A stretch of DNA of 64,000 nucleotides from Motacilla alba alba (Eukaryota; Chordata; Aves; Passeriformes; Motacillidae), in assembly GCF_015832195.1 (NCBI RefSeq), contig NC_052046.1:22436161-22500160 (forward strand). The letters run 5' to 3'. A program made the position numbers and the translations under genes. Of this stretch, positions 28,301 through 37,469 are shown piece after piece; within the stretch, counting starts at the first letter, position 1; every line of letters starts with the position of its first letter. The notes below the pieces were generated by a model. That model ran no database searches. It saw only the letters and a list, made by a program, of their open reading frames with translations, and was not told the DNA's origin.

Positions 28301-31300
28301 CTGACAGGAGTGGTAATCTCAGCAGTGCTTTGTCCTGCCTTACTTTCCATAGAATATTTTGATTAAATCAAGCTGACCAAATGCACTTGCAAGGTATCAG
28401 AGAATTACAAAATCAAAAATGGGCAAAGGCACAAATCACTTGGGGATCACTTGCACACGACCATCATACCTTTCTGATACTGATAAACAAATGTGATTTT
28501 GTCCAAGACTTTGTCACAGAACAAGACCCTGAAAACACACCTATGTATCACTGTGCTATCAGAAGCACTGGAGAGAGCTTCACCACAGACAAACCCAGAT
28601 TAATTTTCAGACTTAACGCAAATGTCAATAATCAGTAGTAATAAGCATTAAATATCAGATACCTATTCAGCAATAGATGTATCAAGTCTTTCTTCCACGT
28701 GAGCTATTAAAATCTGTGCATGCATACTTGCCAATGAAGAAATTTTGAAGTCTGCATGTAAACTTATGGTTTGTTCCTTTTAGCACTGCAGGACTGTTCA
28801 GAACATCACTCTAAGGACTAGCATCAAAGAATATACCACAAGTCTGGGAAGCAGGGTGATAAAGTCACTGATATCAGTAAATGTTAAGAGTATTTTATAA
28901 TTCAAAGGAAGATAAAAAAGCCTCTTTGAAGTAGAAGGCTTTCATATTTAACTCAAGAACTACCCATGTGAATTCTTAATCTGAAGGGACTCTAAACAAT
29001 AAGCTGAAGAAACTATGAGTTGATACGTTTTATCTGCATGTGCTGGTACTGCCAACATTTATTACTTTCTTCATTAGGCACCTAAGTTAATTACTTCTCA
29101 AAAGAAAAAAATCAATTCTACACAGTCTACTGTGAGTGACATCTTATTTTACAAATTCTTAAGAGTATTTTTCCCAGGAAGACACTGCAATTTTAAGATA
29201 TTACAAGAGTTCACTAACAGAGGTTTCCCAAAAAGAACCTGGATTAGAACCTAGACAAGACACAATTACATACATTAGTTGCAATTGAGCATCAACACTT
29301 CTTCCAGAACTGCCAATAATCTCACCATCTCACTTTAGAGGGTAACTTACAAAGTTTAGTACTGAAGAGTTTTTGGACTAAGCTGAGTATACGTCTTGCT
29401 TCAGTCTTCTGATTCACCTGAAATGTGGCATTAAAATTAATGAAAAAATTTGGTATCTCTCATTTAAATATTCAAAGTAAGCATGCTTTCGTTTTAAAAT
29501 TAAATTAGTGCTCAGGATAATACATGAACATGTACACCAACACATTCTACAGCCTACCTACACATTTATCACACTAAATGCCAGACAGAACAATCCATAC
29601 TCAATATGTGTATTGAGTATGTACTCAATATGTAACAATCCATACTCAATATGCAAAGTGATTATCAGACATTCAAAAATCACAGACCTAGATGAAAACC
29701 TAGCCCCATTTACACAAAAAATGCCCTCTTTTTCACTTTAAATTACACTTAAATTCTTTCAAGATTATGGTCTATTTAAATTTCTTTTAGATCTCCTTTC
29801 TGTTTACCTAATTTCTACACATAACATTTTTTCTCACTAAAAATGTTTAAGATACTAAATACATAATATTTTTATGCCTAATCACTAAAATTTGTAGCTA
29901 TGAATCTAAATAACAAGAAATTTTACTTATTAGAAGTTGTTTCTGCATCTAAAAGAGTTCTCTAAACAGATTTTTCGTCATTCTAGGCATCAGCTTCCCT
30001 TCTGCTGTATTTCTGGACCAATGAATTGAAGGTGAAGCTTTAAAAAATAAGTTTTGTTAGGTTGATAGGGTTGAATTCTTATCTGCACATTAATGGGCTC
30101 AAAGTTTGTAGCTATTATGAGTGCAAAACTATGTTATTAAATCAAAAAGATGTGAGCATTTTTTTTATCATTTCAGTATCCAGCCTTTTAACAGCACGTA
30201 CATTAAACCAGACTTTGTTTTAACTACGTATGTTTCAAACTACTTACTGGCTCTTCTTTAATCACCAGGCACAAATCACCATCACTAGTACGAGTGCCAA
30301 ATCCATTCAGTGAGGACCCAACCAAAAAAAGTCTGCTCTCTGTAATGGAAAAGTAACAAAAAATAAACATGACGTGACATATTACACTTCAAGAGGAAGG
30401 AAGAATCACAAACTTGAAGAACATGCCAACTGATACTAAGTAATTATATTCAAAACATACGTGGAAAAATTAGCTGAATTTCTCTCTGGAGTTCTGTTCT
30501 GCAAAGCTCTTTTCTGTCCAAATCAGAGGCCTGTTGCTGACATGCTTGAAACAACTCCAGAACCTGTTTACTTAACTGGATACACACATACAAAAAGTAA
30601 AGACACAGTGAACATTCTTTCTTGTCACAGATGCAATTACATGAAACACAGAAGGTTGGGTTTTTTTTATGCAAAACCCAGCACCATTTCACATGACCAA
30701 CTCCATTGTCAGAGTTTTATTGCACTTAAATTCACAATTAATAGCTCCTTAAAGAAATTTCTGCTAAGTTTTTAAATTTAAATTTGTTCCAATTGTTATA
30801 AAATGGCAAACCAGATAAAATAATTTTTGCATCATCAGTATATGCAGTATTTCAGGGAATAAGTAGTGAATGACCAGAGACATCTTCTGCTGACTTTAAC
30901 GTCAACAGTTTGCCTACCAGTAACAGGGAGAAAAATATCATAAAAAAACCTGATTTAAATTAGCTCTCTTTTTTATCCCACATAAACCAATTAAGAAGTC
31001 AGATCTTTGTTGGAAGGAGGTACTGACTGTTTTCCTTTCCCAACACTGTTACATTCTATAATCAACAGGCATATTTACACTAAAAACCCCAAACCCTTCT
31101 GTCATGTGAGTGCAGAACAAGACCACTCCATTCTCTTCTATATTCCAGAACAGCTATGACAGCAACTTTTATGCTTTCTTGAAAAGAGGTAGTGAACATC
31201 TTTACAGGCCAAATACTGCATTTATTCAGAATGCGCTTCTCTCATATTACTACGGTGGGGTTTTACAAGGAAACAATACCCTGACTTTCCCTGCCACCAT

Positions 31301-33935
31301 AAAAATGCTTCAAACCCAAGCAGAGACAAGGAGGTGATGCAGAACAACAGTGGCAGCTACACGTATTGATACTCCTTCTAATGGCAGCTTACCAATAGAT
31401 ATCCCATGATACTGTCAAAAACCCTGGCAGAAATCTTTGTGGTCTCCTACAGCACCTCTAAATTCTGCATACTCGGAAGACAGAAGTAAAGTACAGACAC
31501 AGAAAGCCATTACCTCGTCAGTGGCAACGGGGAGCCCGGTTTCTGTAGGATCTGGAAACAAAGTATCTTGCAAAGGAGGGACACATCCAATTAAGGCTGG
31601 TGAGCCACTTGCATGCAACACTGGAGTCTGAACTGAAACTGATGCTGGAAAGGAGCGTCTATGCTCTTTTGGCAAAGGCACTGCTTGGTTAACTACAGCT
31701 GTATCAGAATCATGTGAATGAATCCGCTGTCGTTTGGCATCATCTGGAACACTCTGTTGACTTTGTCTCCTAGAGAGGGACACTGTGTAATTCCTCTAGT
31801 TCACAAGCTTCAAGTTATGATTAAAAGACAGTTTCTACAAAGTTCAAATACTAACACTTAATGACATAACTACTTCACTAAGCCCAAGTATGCTACAGAG
31901 CAGGTGTGACCATCCTAGGTACTATGTGAAACAAACCTGGAATGGGAAGAGAGAACATAAAATCACAGAAATGAAGCTACCCGAGAAGTGGATTGATGCA
32001 ATTCTTTAAGGCAAGTGTCTGCACTTAACCAACTGAAACCCAAATGACAAGTTTGTTTAAGCTGGCTTCAAATCTCCCAACATAGCATAGTTTGCCATAG
32101 AACAGATTGCTCAAGAGGAAAAGATGCATGCAGCATGAAACCAGGAGCTTCCTTAGTCCTTGGAAAAATTACACATTCAGCTATAACTCAACAGCATATA
32201 CTTGATTGTGCTTATTTTTTCATGTTAGATTTGGCAGAGAAATAGCATTCAGGAGATAGTACTGAAGACACACTTCAGAGAACCTCCTTCCAATCAGCTG
32301 ATTCCCACAATTACTAGAAAGATGTATCGACTAGTATATCTGAACTAATAAAGAGAACTGGATTTTTTTCTAAAGCATTAAAAGAAAATTAAACCCTACA
32401 TTTTCACAAAATTTCCCTTTCTGTGGTAACTAAAATAACAAAGATAGTAATGTAAATTCAAGTTAATTTAAAAATAAACAACCCACAAAAACTAGGTTTC
32501 CATAAAATCCTCTTTAAAAAAAAAGAATTTACACATGCTTGAATTTAACAACTTGTATTTGAAAAACAATACATCACATAGTAAGAAAATTAGGAAAAAC
32601 ACATAATCCATTATCAGGAAAACATGACAATTCCCATAAAATCTTGAGGGTGCACTCTTATTTTTAACTTGGCAAATTACCAGGAAAAGAACATTCATTG
32701 ACACAAATCAGCTTAAAGTCAAGCCCATACAGACCACAATTCACTACAGTACTACAACAACTCACTTTAATCACTTCTGCAAGGCTACAAATGCTGGAAG
32801 AGAAAAACTAGGTACAGGAAGTCACTTCTGAGTACTAAGATTCTCAAACAGGTACAATGCTTTGGAGACCCAATACATGGCCTGTTTTCATCAAAAGGAA
32901 AAAAGTATTCAGTATTGCAATTTCTAACATAACTCAAACTGCATAAGAAATTGACATCAGATGAGCTTCACAATGGCTACATTACAACCAGTATTAGTCA
33001 CACACGCAAAGGAACTTACTTTCTTCCTTGAAATGATGTCAGGGCATCCGACGTAGACACTGGACTGACACTTCCATAAGTCACTGGTTGCAGTGTAAGA
33101 ACTGGAGTAACAGCTGGAGTAACTTCAACATTCCCACTCAAAAGAGTTCTAGAAAGACTACAGTCCAAAACAATCATTCATAAGATAACCAAGATACTTT
33201 TTATGGGTTGGTAGTTGTTGTTAACTGAATATTAAATTCTACAAGTCCTGTCACCTGGGGATTTTTTAGAAGGAATACCTCTTTCTTTTCTATTCAACAT
33301 GAAGATATATTTCAGTTTATAATATGCATTTAATTAAAAACAGAAAATGTTCATTCTTGACAGTATATGTGTAAGAAGGGGTTAGCAAACAAATTCACTT
33401 AAGGAACTTCTAAATTCAAAAGCCTAAACAACACTACAGTGTCTTGAAATATAAACCCAAGAATAAACGTTTCCTCCCCTTCTCATCTCCTCCCTGTTCT
33501 CCACAATAAACAAATATGATTGAAGATCTTTAAAACTAAACTGTGAATTAACAACTCTAATCAGTGCCATTACAGCTCATGCATTATGCATCACAGGTGG
33601 GCATTTAGATTCATAGGTCCATAAGAGAAATTATATAGCTCTTTTTTATATGCACGACATCTTCACGTTTTGTGAAGTTCAGGGCTGTTCACTGCTATAA
33701 ACAGTAAAAACTATCCTCCATAAAGAGAAATATTTCTTTCAGACCTAACCCCTACTTCCAAATCTTACTGTACTTACACTGCATTGCGAAAATGAAATGG
33801 AGGAACGACAATTTGCTGGTGAGAAAGAAGAGTAGGAGGCATATTTAGAGGAAGTTTAGTGAAGAAAGTACTCTGTTGTTGATATTTTGGAGGGAAGGGT
33901 GGTGGACGACGCAAGTTGGAAGAATTTGGGAACAT
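1917..33935 (-). CDS. TENT2: TENT2 (GLD2/PAPD4) poly(A) RNA polymerase, 12 coding exons, C-terminus off the left edge
   Basis: GLD2 is a non-canonical cytoplasmic poly(A) polymerase. It adds adenosines to mRNA and some miRNA 3' ends, usually recruited by RNA-binding partners such as CPEB. Joined exons: 33935-33778, 33157-33020, 31769-31514, 30575-30461, 30339-30248, 29417-29351, 24286-24217, 20664-20588, 17407-17279, 16053-16010, 10001-9865, 2008-1917. All phases agree, giving 458 codons plus one base. Visible parts are a low-complexity N-terminus (1-180), a basic KRQR at 111-114, and the nucleotidyltransferase motif GSS (230-232) with catalytic Asp242 and Asp244. The third Asp is in FDLNVNN (Asp304), followed by [10 protein letters not shown] (330-339) and the PAP-associated region [17 protein letters not shown] (411-427). 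All catalytic residues are present, so the gene looks functional. About 50 residues conserved in vertebrate GLD2 should follow off the window. The N-terminus appears about 24 residues longer than human as I recall it. Confidence 0.96.
2389..2434. repeat. 23-bp tandem duplication
   Basis: Two adjacent copies with a period of 23; the shared core is AATGTAAGGAATAAGTGCA. Intronic and of local origin. Confidence 0.85.
2780..3950 (+). mobile_element. CR1 LINE fragment with broken reverse transcriptase region
   Basis: Plus-strand CR1 (chicken repeat 1, a non-LTR retrotransposon). The ORF2-derived motifs [20 protein letters not shown] (near 3084-3143) and GDTKL are readable. Downstream are the usual CR1 3' segments: [26 protein letters not shown], and the closing stretch GGACTAGATGGTCTTAAAGG up to about 3950. 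The copy is 5'-truncated and shifted between frames, so it is inactive. Left edge approximate. Confidence 0.92.
4840..4905. repeat. GA-rich simple repeat
   Basis: Imperfect GAGA and GAAATAGAGA units forming a purine tract on the plus strand inside a TENT2 intron. Confidence 0.85.
5016..5145. repeat. A-rich AAAC/AAAACCCC low-complexity tract
   Basis: Runs of AAAACCC, CAACAACAA, four-base AAAC units and repeated AAAACCCCC. ORFs across it on both strands are simple-sequence products with no coding value. Confidence 0.88.
5201..5260. repeat. 30-bp imperfect tandem duplication
   Basis: Two units with a period of 30, each starting AAAAAGCCTTTTATTT; the second differs at a few positions. Confidence 0.8.
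7016..7727 (+). mobile_element. CR1 LINE 3' fragment
   Basis: Plus-strand CR1 tail. Recognisable parts are the CTGAACATGAGCCAGCAG-like segment near 7062, AAGGGCCTTGAGGAGAAGCT, the GTTCAGCCTAGAGAAAAGGA stretch near 7341 and the CCCTTCCAATCGAGCATATT end, followed by a degenerate ATTCTATTACTCTGTGATG tail. 5'-truncated and non-coding. Confidence 0.92.
9865..10001 (-). CDS. TENT2: TENT2 coding exon 11: PAP-associated domain
   Basis: Acceptor TTTTGACAG, donor GA|GTAAGT, 137 bases, residues 383-427 plus two bases. It reads [19 protein letters not shown] then [17 protein letters not shown], typical of GLD2-family PAP-associated domains. An AT/AC microsatellite begins 20 bases upstream of the exon on the coding strand. 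Confidence 0.96.
10021..10098. repeat. AT/AC compound microsatellite
   Basis: TATA repeats with an internal A run, ending in ACACAC. It lies 20-97 bases upstream of a TENT2 coding exon on the coding strand. Confidence 0.93.
10556..10608. repeat. AAAC tetranucleotide repeat
   Basis: Imperfect AAAC units with interruptions AATAC and ATAC. Intronic. Confidence 0.85.
16010..16053 (-). CDS. TENT2: TENT2 coding exon 10 (44-bp micro-exon)
   Basis: The flanking exon phases demand a 44-base exon, and exactly 44 bases are found here between TATAG and GTAAGTG. It encodes [15 protein letters not shown] (residues 368-382), matching the human segment apart from one residue. It is too short to stand out as an ORF, and a 168-residue ORF on the other strand (16038-16544) overlaps it by chance. 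Confidence 0.94.
16054..17278 (-). other. TENT2: TENT2 intron 9-10
   Basis: A 1.2-kb intron with a poly-T run at about 16421-16438 on the plus strand. Nothing else recognised. Confidence 0.75.
17279..17407 (-). CDS. TENT2: TENT2 coding exon 9: central domain
   Basis: Acceptor TTACTTGCAG, donor GTAAGTA, 129 bases, residues 325-367 plus one base. It reads [15 protein letters not shown] then [20 protein letters not shown]. This is the helical central domain that contacts the incoming nucleotide, almost identical to mammalian GLD2. Confidence 0.97.
17408..20587 (-). other. TENT2: TENT2 intron 8-9
   Basis: A 3.2-kb intron. A 113-residue ORF at 18112-18453 on the opposite strand matches no family I know and lacks nearby gene signals. 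No repeats recognised. Confidence 0.75.
20588..20664 (-). CDS. TENT2: TENT2 coding exon 8: third catalytic Asp
   Basis: Acceptor CCTAATAG, donor GTAAGTT, 77 bases, residues 299-324 plus one base. It contains [20 protein letters not shown]. Asp304 of the FDLNV motif is the third catalytic carboxylate of the family. Confidence 0.96.
20665..24216 (-). other. TENT2: TENT2 GC-AG intron (7-8)
   Basis: A 3.55-kb intron with donor GCAAGT and acceptor TAATAG on the minus strand. It contains the AT dinucleotide repeat at 22279-22330. No other element seen. Confidence 0.85.
22279..22330. repeat. AT dinucleotide microsatellite
   Basis: About 26 uninterrupted AT units, probably polymorphic. Intronic. 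Confidence 0.95.
24217..24286 (-). CDS. TENT2: TENT2 coding exon 7, ends at a GC donor
   Basis: Acceptor CCCTTTCAG, 70 bases, residues 276-298 plus two bases. It reads [19 protein letters not shown] then RDKV. The exon end that keeps frame with the next exon is AG|GCAAGT, a GC-AG intron donor. The nearby GT at 24212-24211 would put the catalytic-Asp exon out of frame. Confidence 0.94.
24287..29350 (-). other. TENT2: TENT2 intron 6-7
   Basis: A 5.1-kb intron. It contains the perfect 41-bp tandem duplication at 27218-27299. No mobile element or RNA gene recognised. Confidence 0.75.
27218..27299. repeat. Perfect 41-bp tandem duplication
   Basis: Two identical 41-base units (27218-27258 and 27259-27299) with no mismatch, so the duplication is recent or gene-converted. 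Core: AAATTGTGAAAGGGACTGAT. Confidence 0.93.
29351..29417 (-). CDS. TENT2: TENT2 coding exon 6
   Basis: Acceptor CATTTCAG, donor GTAAGTT, 67 bases, residues 254-275 plus one base. It reads [18 protein letters not shown]. It starts directly at VNQK; a four-residue CFFQ segment that I recall just before this point in the long human isoform is absent, and there is no upstream AG that would add it. Confidence 0.94.
29418..30247 (-). other. TENT2: TENT2 intron 5-6
   Basis: A 0.8-kb intron with the short inverted and direct repeat cluster at 29590-29653. Nothing else seen. Confidence 0.75.
29590..29653. repeat. Short direct and inverted repeat cluster
   Basis: ACAATCCATACTCAATATG occurs twice (from 29590 and 29634), with a GTATTGAGTA inverse copy between, so a hairpin can form around 29598-29620. 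Intronic. Confidence 0.8.
30248..30339 (-). CDS. TENT2: TENT2 coding exon 5: catalytic GSS and DGD motifs
   Basis: Acceptor ATTACAG, donor GTAAGTA, 92 bases, residues 223-253. It contains [16 protein letters not shown] followed by SDGDLCLV. Gly230-Ser231 and the metal-binding Asp242 and Asp244 define the DNA polymerase beta-like nucleotidyltransferase active site. Confidence 0.97.
30461..30575 (-). CDS. TENT2: TENT2 coding exon 4
   Basis: Acceptor TATCCAG, donor GTATGT, 115 bases, residues 185-222 plus one base. It reads [15 protein letters not shown] then [16 protein letters not shown]. This is the helical start of the catalytic region and is nearly identical to mammalian GLD2. Confidence 0.96.
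30576..31513 (-). other. TENT2: TENT2 intron 3-4
   Basis: A 0.94-kb intron with no recognised feature. The next intron upstream of the catalytic exon (30340-30460) is only 121 bases. Confidence 0.75.
31514..31769 (-). CDS. TENT2: TENT2 coding exon 3 (linker with basic motif)
   Basis: Acceptor CTCTCTAG, donor GAG|GTAATG, 256 bases, residues 99-184. It carries KRQRIHS (from 111) and VVNQAVPL, both aligning with mammalian GLD2 (KRQRFHS and VVNQIVPL), then a poorly conserved Ser/Pro/Thr stretch. KRQR could be a nuclear localisation signal; this is inference. An open reading frame continues past both splice sites but has no GLD2 similarity outside the exon. Confidence 0.95.
31770..33019 (-). other. 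TENT2: TENT2 intron 2-3
   Basis: A 1.25-kb intron. No repeats or genes recognised. Confidence 0.75.
33020..33157 (-). CDS. TENT2: TENT2 coding exon 2
   Basis: Acceptor TAG, donor GTAAGT. It encodes residues 53 to about 98, a Thr/Val/Pro/Ser-rich linker containing TYGSVSP, comparable to the TYGNVSP segment of mammalian GLD2. It has 138 bases, entering and leaving with two bases of a split codon. No folded domain is apparent; the segment is fast-evolving. Confidence 0.92.
33158..33777 (-). other. TENT2: TENT2 intron 1-2 (coding numbering)
   Basis: A 0.62-kb intron flanked by GTAAGTA and TAG. No internal feature recognised. Confidence 0.75.
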
Positions 33936-33972
33936 GCTCTTTTCTACTTGAAGTGAACATGTATCCTTTTAT
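33778..33972 (-). CDS. TENT2: TENT2 first coding exon
   Basis: The acceptor AG (33974-33973) follows a run of about 20 T on the coding strand. The start codon is at 33935-33933 and reads [12 protein letters not shown], matching the vertebrate GLD2 N-terminus. Its context is fair (A at -3, T at +4). The donor is GTAAGTA at 33777. The 37 bases before the ATG are 5' UTR and include another ATG at 33960 in a different frame. Proline- and glutamine-rich residues 1-52 look disordered. Confidence 0.93.
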
Positions 33973-35543
33973 CTAAAAAAAAAAAAAAAAAAAAAAGAAA
34001 AGAAATTGAAATCAGGCAAAAAGAAATACCAGTTACCTTTTAAGCTCTTGGTTTAAAAATTCAAGTAAGCTAGAATAGGCTTCCAGGAATTGCTTAAGGG
34101 AATGGTGATCACAGGATCTACTATCAGTAGAAGACACTAAATAAAAATACTGCATACTCCGAAATTTTATAATTACTGCTTACTTAGCTTACGTTTAAGA
34201 GTGAATTTTTATATGACTCCCTCAATTTTAAGTTTAATTTTAAAAAAAATTACATGTCACAAGATATAACAGTTTTCATCTCAGGGAAAAGCAACATGCA
34301 ACCAAGGAATTTGTCTCATATTTGAAACATTCCACGATGAGGTGCACAATACATAGAAAGAAACCCTTGAATACATCATAAGAGCATGAAGATGCTGCTA
34401 ATCATGAACTGCAAGTTATGTCATGAAGTTTAGTATTTTTTCACAACATGACATGTAAATAAGCAGACAAATGATGACACCAATTGCAACTAGTCTAATC
34501 ATTCTTTATCGTACATATGTAGTATTATTTTACTGCACAGAACTCTGTCATAGAAAAATATATGTTTACTATCTATTCAACTAAAAATCAATTCTGGTAC
34601 AACTACCCAGATAGTTCTGACTGTCACTGTGGACAGCATTAGGACAAAGCATAAGAAAATGAATAATGAGGAGTTTATATGGTTGGGTTTGGCTTTGCTC
34701 CTCATTTCCTGTGATAACAACCCACACTAGTGAATAATAAAAACGTGCACACTTCTGCTCCAAGAGAAAGCTATTAGAGCTCTTCCTTTCCCCCCCCCCC
34801 CCCCCCCCCATTTGATGGGGTGGGTGAGGGGAAGCATTATGCATTATGGAAGTTGCTATTTCGATGTTCACTTTCAGTTATGCCGAAGAAATGACACCAT
34901 GTTGCATAACAAATAAGTCACTTGACATTTAGTCTGGATGAGTATTTAAGTGCTGTCCAAACTTTTCCATCTCTACTAGACAGAACAATTGTTAACATGC
35001 CCCATTCCCCTCTGAGCAGACCAGGCAGTCTCCATAGCACACTGCAGACATGAGCAGTTTATGGATACAATTAGCTAGTAACAGAACGATGGATGAGAAT
35101 TCAAGAGTCAGGCGCAGAAGAAACACGTGTTCGGTTTAGCCTTTGAAGCTGTAAACACCACGACGACAAGCAATGGAGGAGTTACCTTCCCCAACCCAAA
35201 ACAATGCAGCAACACCGCTGTCTCACAACAGCGGCAACGACCTTTACCGTGACCGTCAGCACCGGCTACCTCGCCACGAATTGCCAGGCTCTCCTAAACA
35301 AGCTTCATAACTTACAGACCAGGTACCTTTGTCCCTTTGGGCAGTGCTTCCAAACAAGCAAGTATTTCCCGCAGAGCCACACAAGTGAACCGTGCGGGTA
35401 AGCCCGTGCGCACGGAAGCCCGCCAGCCCCCAGCCCCCATGCCGGGAGAAGCGTCCGGGCCCACGGCCACCCCTGGGGCCAGAGCCCGGCACCCCGACGC
35501 CGCTCCCTGCCACGTCCGCGCGGGACCCCCACAGGACACTCAC
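33973..35543 (-). other. TENT2: TENT2 5' UTR intron
   Basis: Intron between the non-coding first exon and the exon carrying the start codon. It contains a T20-type polypyrimidine run beside the acceptor and a perfect 20-base C run on the plus strand (34790-34809). The right end depends on which CpG-island donor is used. Confidence 0.6.
34790..34809. repeat. Homopolymeric C20/G20 run
   Basis: Twenty uninterrupted C on the plus strand. The transcribed TENT2 RNA would carry G20, able to form G-quadruplexes. Length may be affected by sequencing. Confidence 0.9.
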
Positions 35544-35900
35544 AGAGGGCCTGAGCGGAGCCAGGCGGGGCGGGCAGCGGAGAGCACTTCCCGTAGCTGA
35601 GCACTGTCCCGTCCCCCGGATGCAGAGACGCCGCAGGAAGGGGCCGGGGTGCACCAGGAAGCGGCCGGGCCGCCGCAGCAAGCGCTCGCTCCGTCAGTTC
35701 CTGCGCCACTTCGCGGCCTCCTCCTGGCGCGCACGCCGCCTAGCGGCGCGGCGGGACGCATGCGCGGGGCGGCTCCGGGTGCGGGGCGGGCGCTGTCATG
35801 GGCTCCGTGAGGGAGCGGCGGGAGGCGGCCGTGAGCGTCACAGCGCTCCGCCGGCGCTCGGTCCTAACAGGGCCCGAGAGACACGGCGGCGCAGCCGGTT
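35300..35900 (-). promoter_or_regulatory. TENT2: TENT2 CpG-island promoter and non-coding first exon
   Basis: An abrupt GC- and CpG-rich block in otherwise AT-rich DNA, just upstream of TENT2, with no TATA box seen, as expected of a housekeeping promoter. On the minus strand a plausible first-exon donor is CTCT|GTGAGTG, ending the exon at 35544. A second donor, GGTCT|GTAAGTT, lies near 35314 and could be an alternative. The transcription start cannot be fixed from sequence; 35.6-35.8 kb is likely. ORFs of 130-200 residues here on both strands are GC artefacts. Confidence 0.7.
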
Positions 35901-36073
35901 TGCTTTCTATAATTACTGGCAGACTATTACTGAGCTACTGTTCAGAAGTGTGTCCAAACTATTGTATTTGGCTAAATACTAGGATTTAGCCTAGTGGATT
36001 ATAGGCATGCTAGGATTAATTTGGAGTCACAAACATATTGAAATGCTTGCTCCCTGAAGGATGTCAGAAGCAA

Positions 36074-36600
36074 AATCATAGAATCATCGAATCATCAATG
36101 TTGGAAGAGACTTTTAAGATACACGCAGTTCATCAAGCGTCCACCCAGCACTACCAACTGTAATCCCTAAACTACTAAACTATCACCCAGCACCAGATTC
36201 AAACACCTCAAGGACATCTCAAGGTGACTCAATTACTTCTTTAGGCAATCAATTCCAACGCCTAACCACCCTAATAATAGAGAAAAAAATTATTAATACG
36301 TAATCTGAATGTTCCCTGGTTCAATTTAAGGTCATTCCCTGTAGTGCTGCAGGCACCATAGGAGAGACCAGCTCCCACCTGGCATCTTCCTTTCAGGGAG
36401 CTGTAAGAGCAATAAGGTGCCCTCTGAGCCTGCTCTTCTTAAGACTAAACAAACCCAGCTTCCTCATCTGTTCCTTATATGACACATTTTCTAGTCCTTT
36501 CACCAGCCTTACTGCCCTTCACTGGACATACTCCAGCATCTCAATGTCCTCTTTAATATGATTCCTTCTTGGGTAGTACACTTAACCGTAAGTGAGCTCT
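36074..36600 (-). mobile_element. CR1 LINE 3' fragment
   Basis: Minus-strand CR1. It starts with the inverted tail repeats ATCATAGAATCATCGAATC and continues through CAGGGAGCTGTAAGAGCAA and AAACCCAGCTTCCTCATCTG, the standard CR1 3' end read backwards. 5'-truncated. The right edge is blurred by divergence. Confidence 0.9.
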
Positions 36601-36756
36601 TGGCATGAGCAGGTACTGAAACAGTGAGTTTGTGCATGCATAAACACACTGTTGAAGCTCTCGTGTTTGAGAGGAAAGGGATAAGTTGAAAGCTTACTCA
36701 GCTTCAAAATTCTTACCTGAGGGCTTGCTCACCTGAAAGCAGGCCACAGCTGGAGT

Positions 36757-37469
36757 TGTTATGGTTTAAGGTTCTGGCTACTCAGACTTAACAGATAAGA
36801 AATCAACAAAACACAGGGGCCTAGTGAAGTGAGACTGCAAAGGGACTGGCAAGGGAAAGTTTGGGCTGTGAAAGGATTTTATTGTCTTGGCTATGGATAG
36901 GTTCTTCATATAAGGATCTGTTTGTGGTTAGCATTGCATTTATGAAAAACAAATCCATTTATGAGAAACAAATCATTTATGAGAAACAAGTGGCATACCT
37001 GGAATGAAGATGTAAAACAAAGTTTAGCCACAAAGAAATTTCCCCTAAGAACTTTTTATTCTGGTGAGCGGACTGGGGCTCATTGGGAGGCTGGGCAGCT
37101 GGACAGTGACCCAAAATGACCAAAGGGATATTCCAGACCATGTGACATTATGCCCAGTATATAAACTGGGATGAAGAAGGAAGAAGAGGGGGCATTTGGA
37201 ATTATACTGTTTGTGTTCCTGAGTAACCGTGACTTGTGATGGAGTCCAGCTCTCCTGGCTGAACCCCTGTCTGTCCATGGGAAGCAGCAAATAAATTCCT
37301 TATTTCACTTTGCTTGCATGCACAGTTTTTGCTTTTTCTATAAAACTGTCTGTATCTCAAGCCATGTTTTCTAGCTTTTACCCTTTGGATTCTGTCACAG
37401 ATCACGCTAGTGGAGAAGTGAGGAAGTGGCTGTGTAGTGCTGGTTGCAAGATGGGATTAAACAATGACA
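36757..37469 (+). mobile_element. Solo LTR of an avian ERVL-type endogenous retrovirus
   Basis: A 713-bp element beginning TGTTATGGTTTAAG and ending TTAAACAATGACA, so the termini form the imperfect inverted repeat expected of an LTR with TG...CA ends. The segment AACTGTCTGTATCTCAAGCC and the following CTTTTACCCTTTGGATTCTG resemble, from memory, the 3' part of ERVL-type LTRs common in birds. A TATA-like TATATAAA lies at about 37158 and an AATAAA near 37290, both in plus orientation. No internal viral genes flank it. The 5-base flanks GGAGT and ATCTT do not match, so no target-site duplication is visible. Confidence 0.8.
36935..36990. repeat. Three tandem 18-19-bp units inside the LTR
   Basis: Three near copies of CATTTATGAGAAACAAAT in a row. 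Repeats within the upstream part of an LTR sometimes act as enhancer units; here this is only a possibility. Confidence 0.8.

Noticed and set aside
35392..35982. 196-residue plus-strand ORF divergent to TENT2
   Set aside because: Arg/Pro-rich product of the TENT2 CpG island; no domain. A divergent non-coding RNA is possible but cannot be shown.
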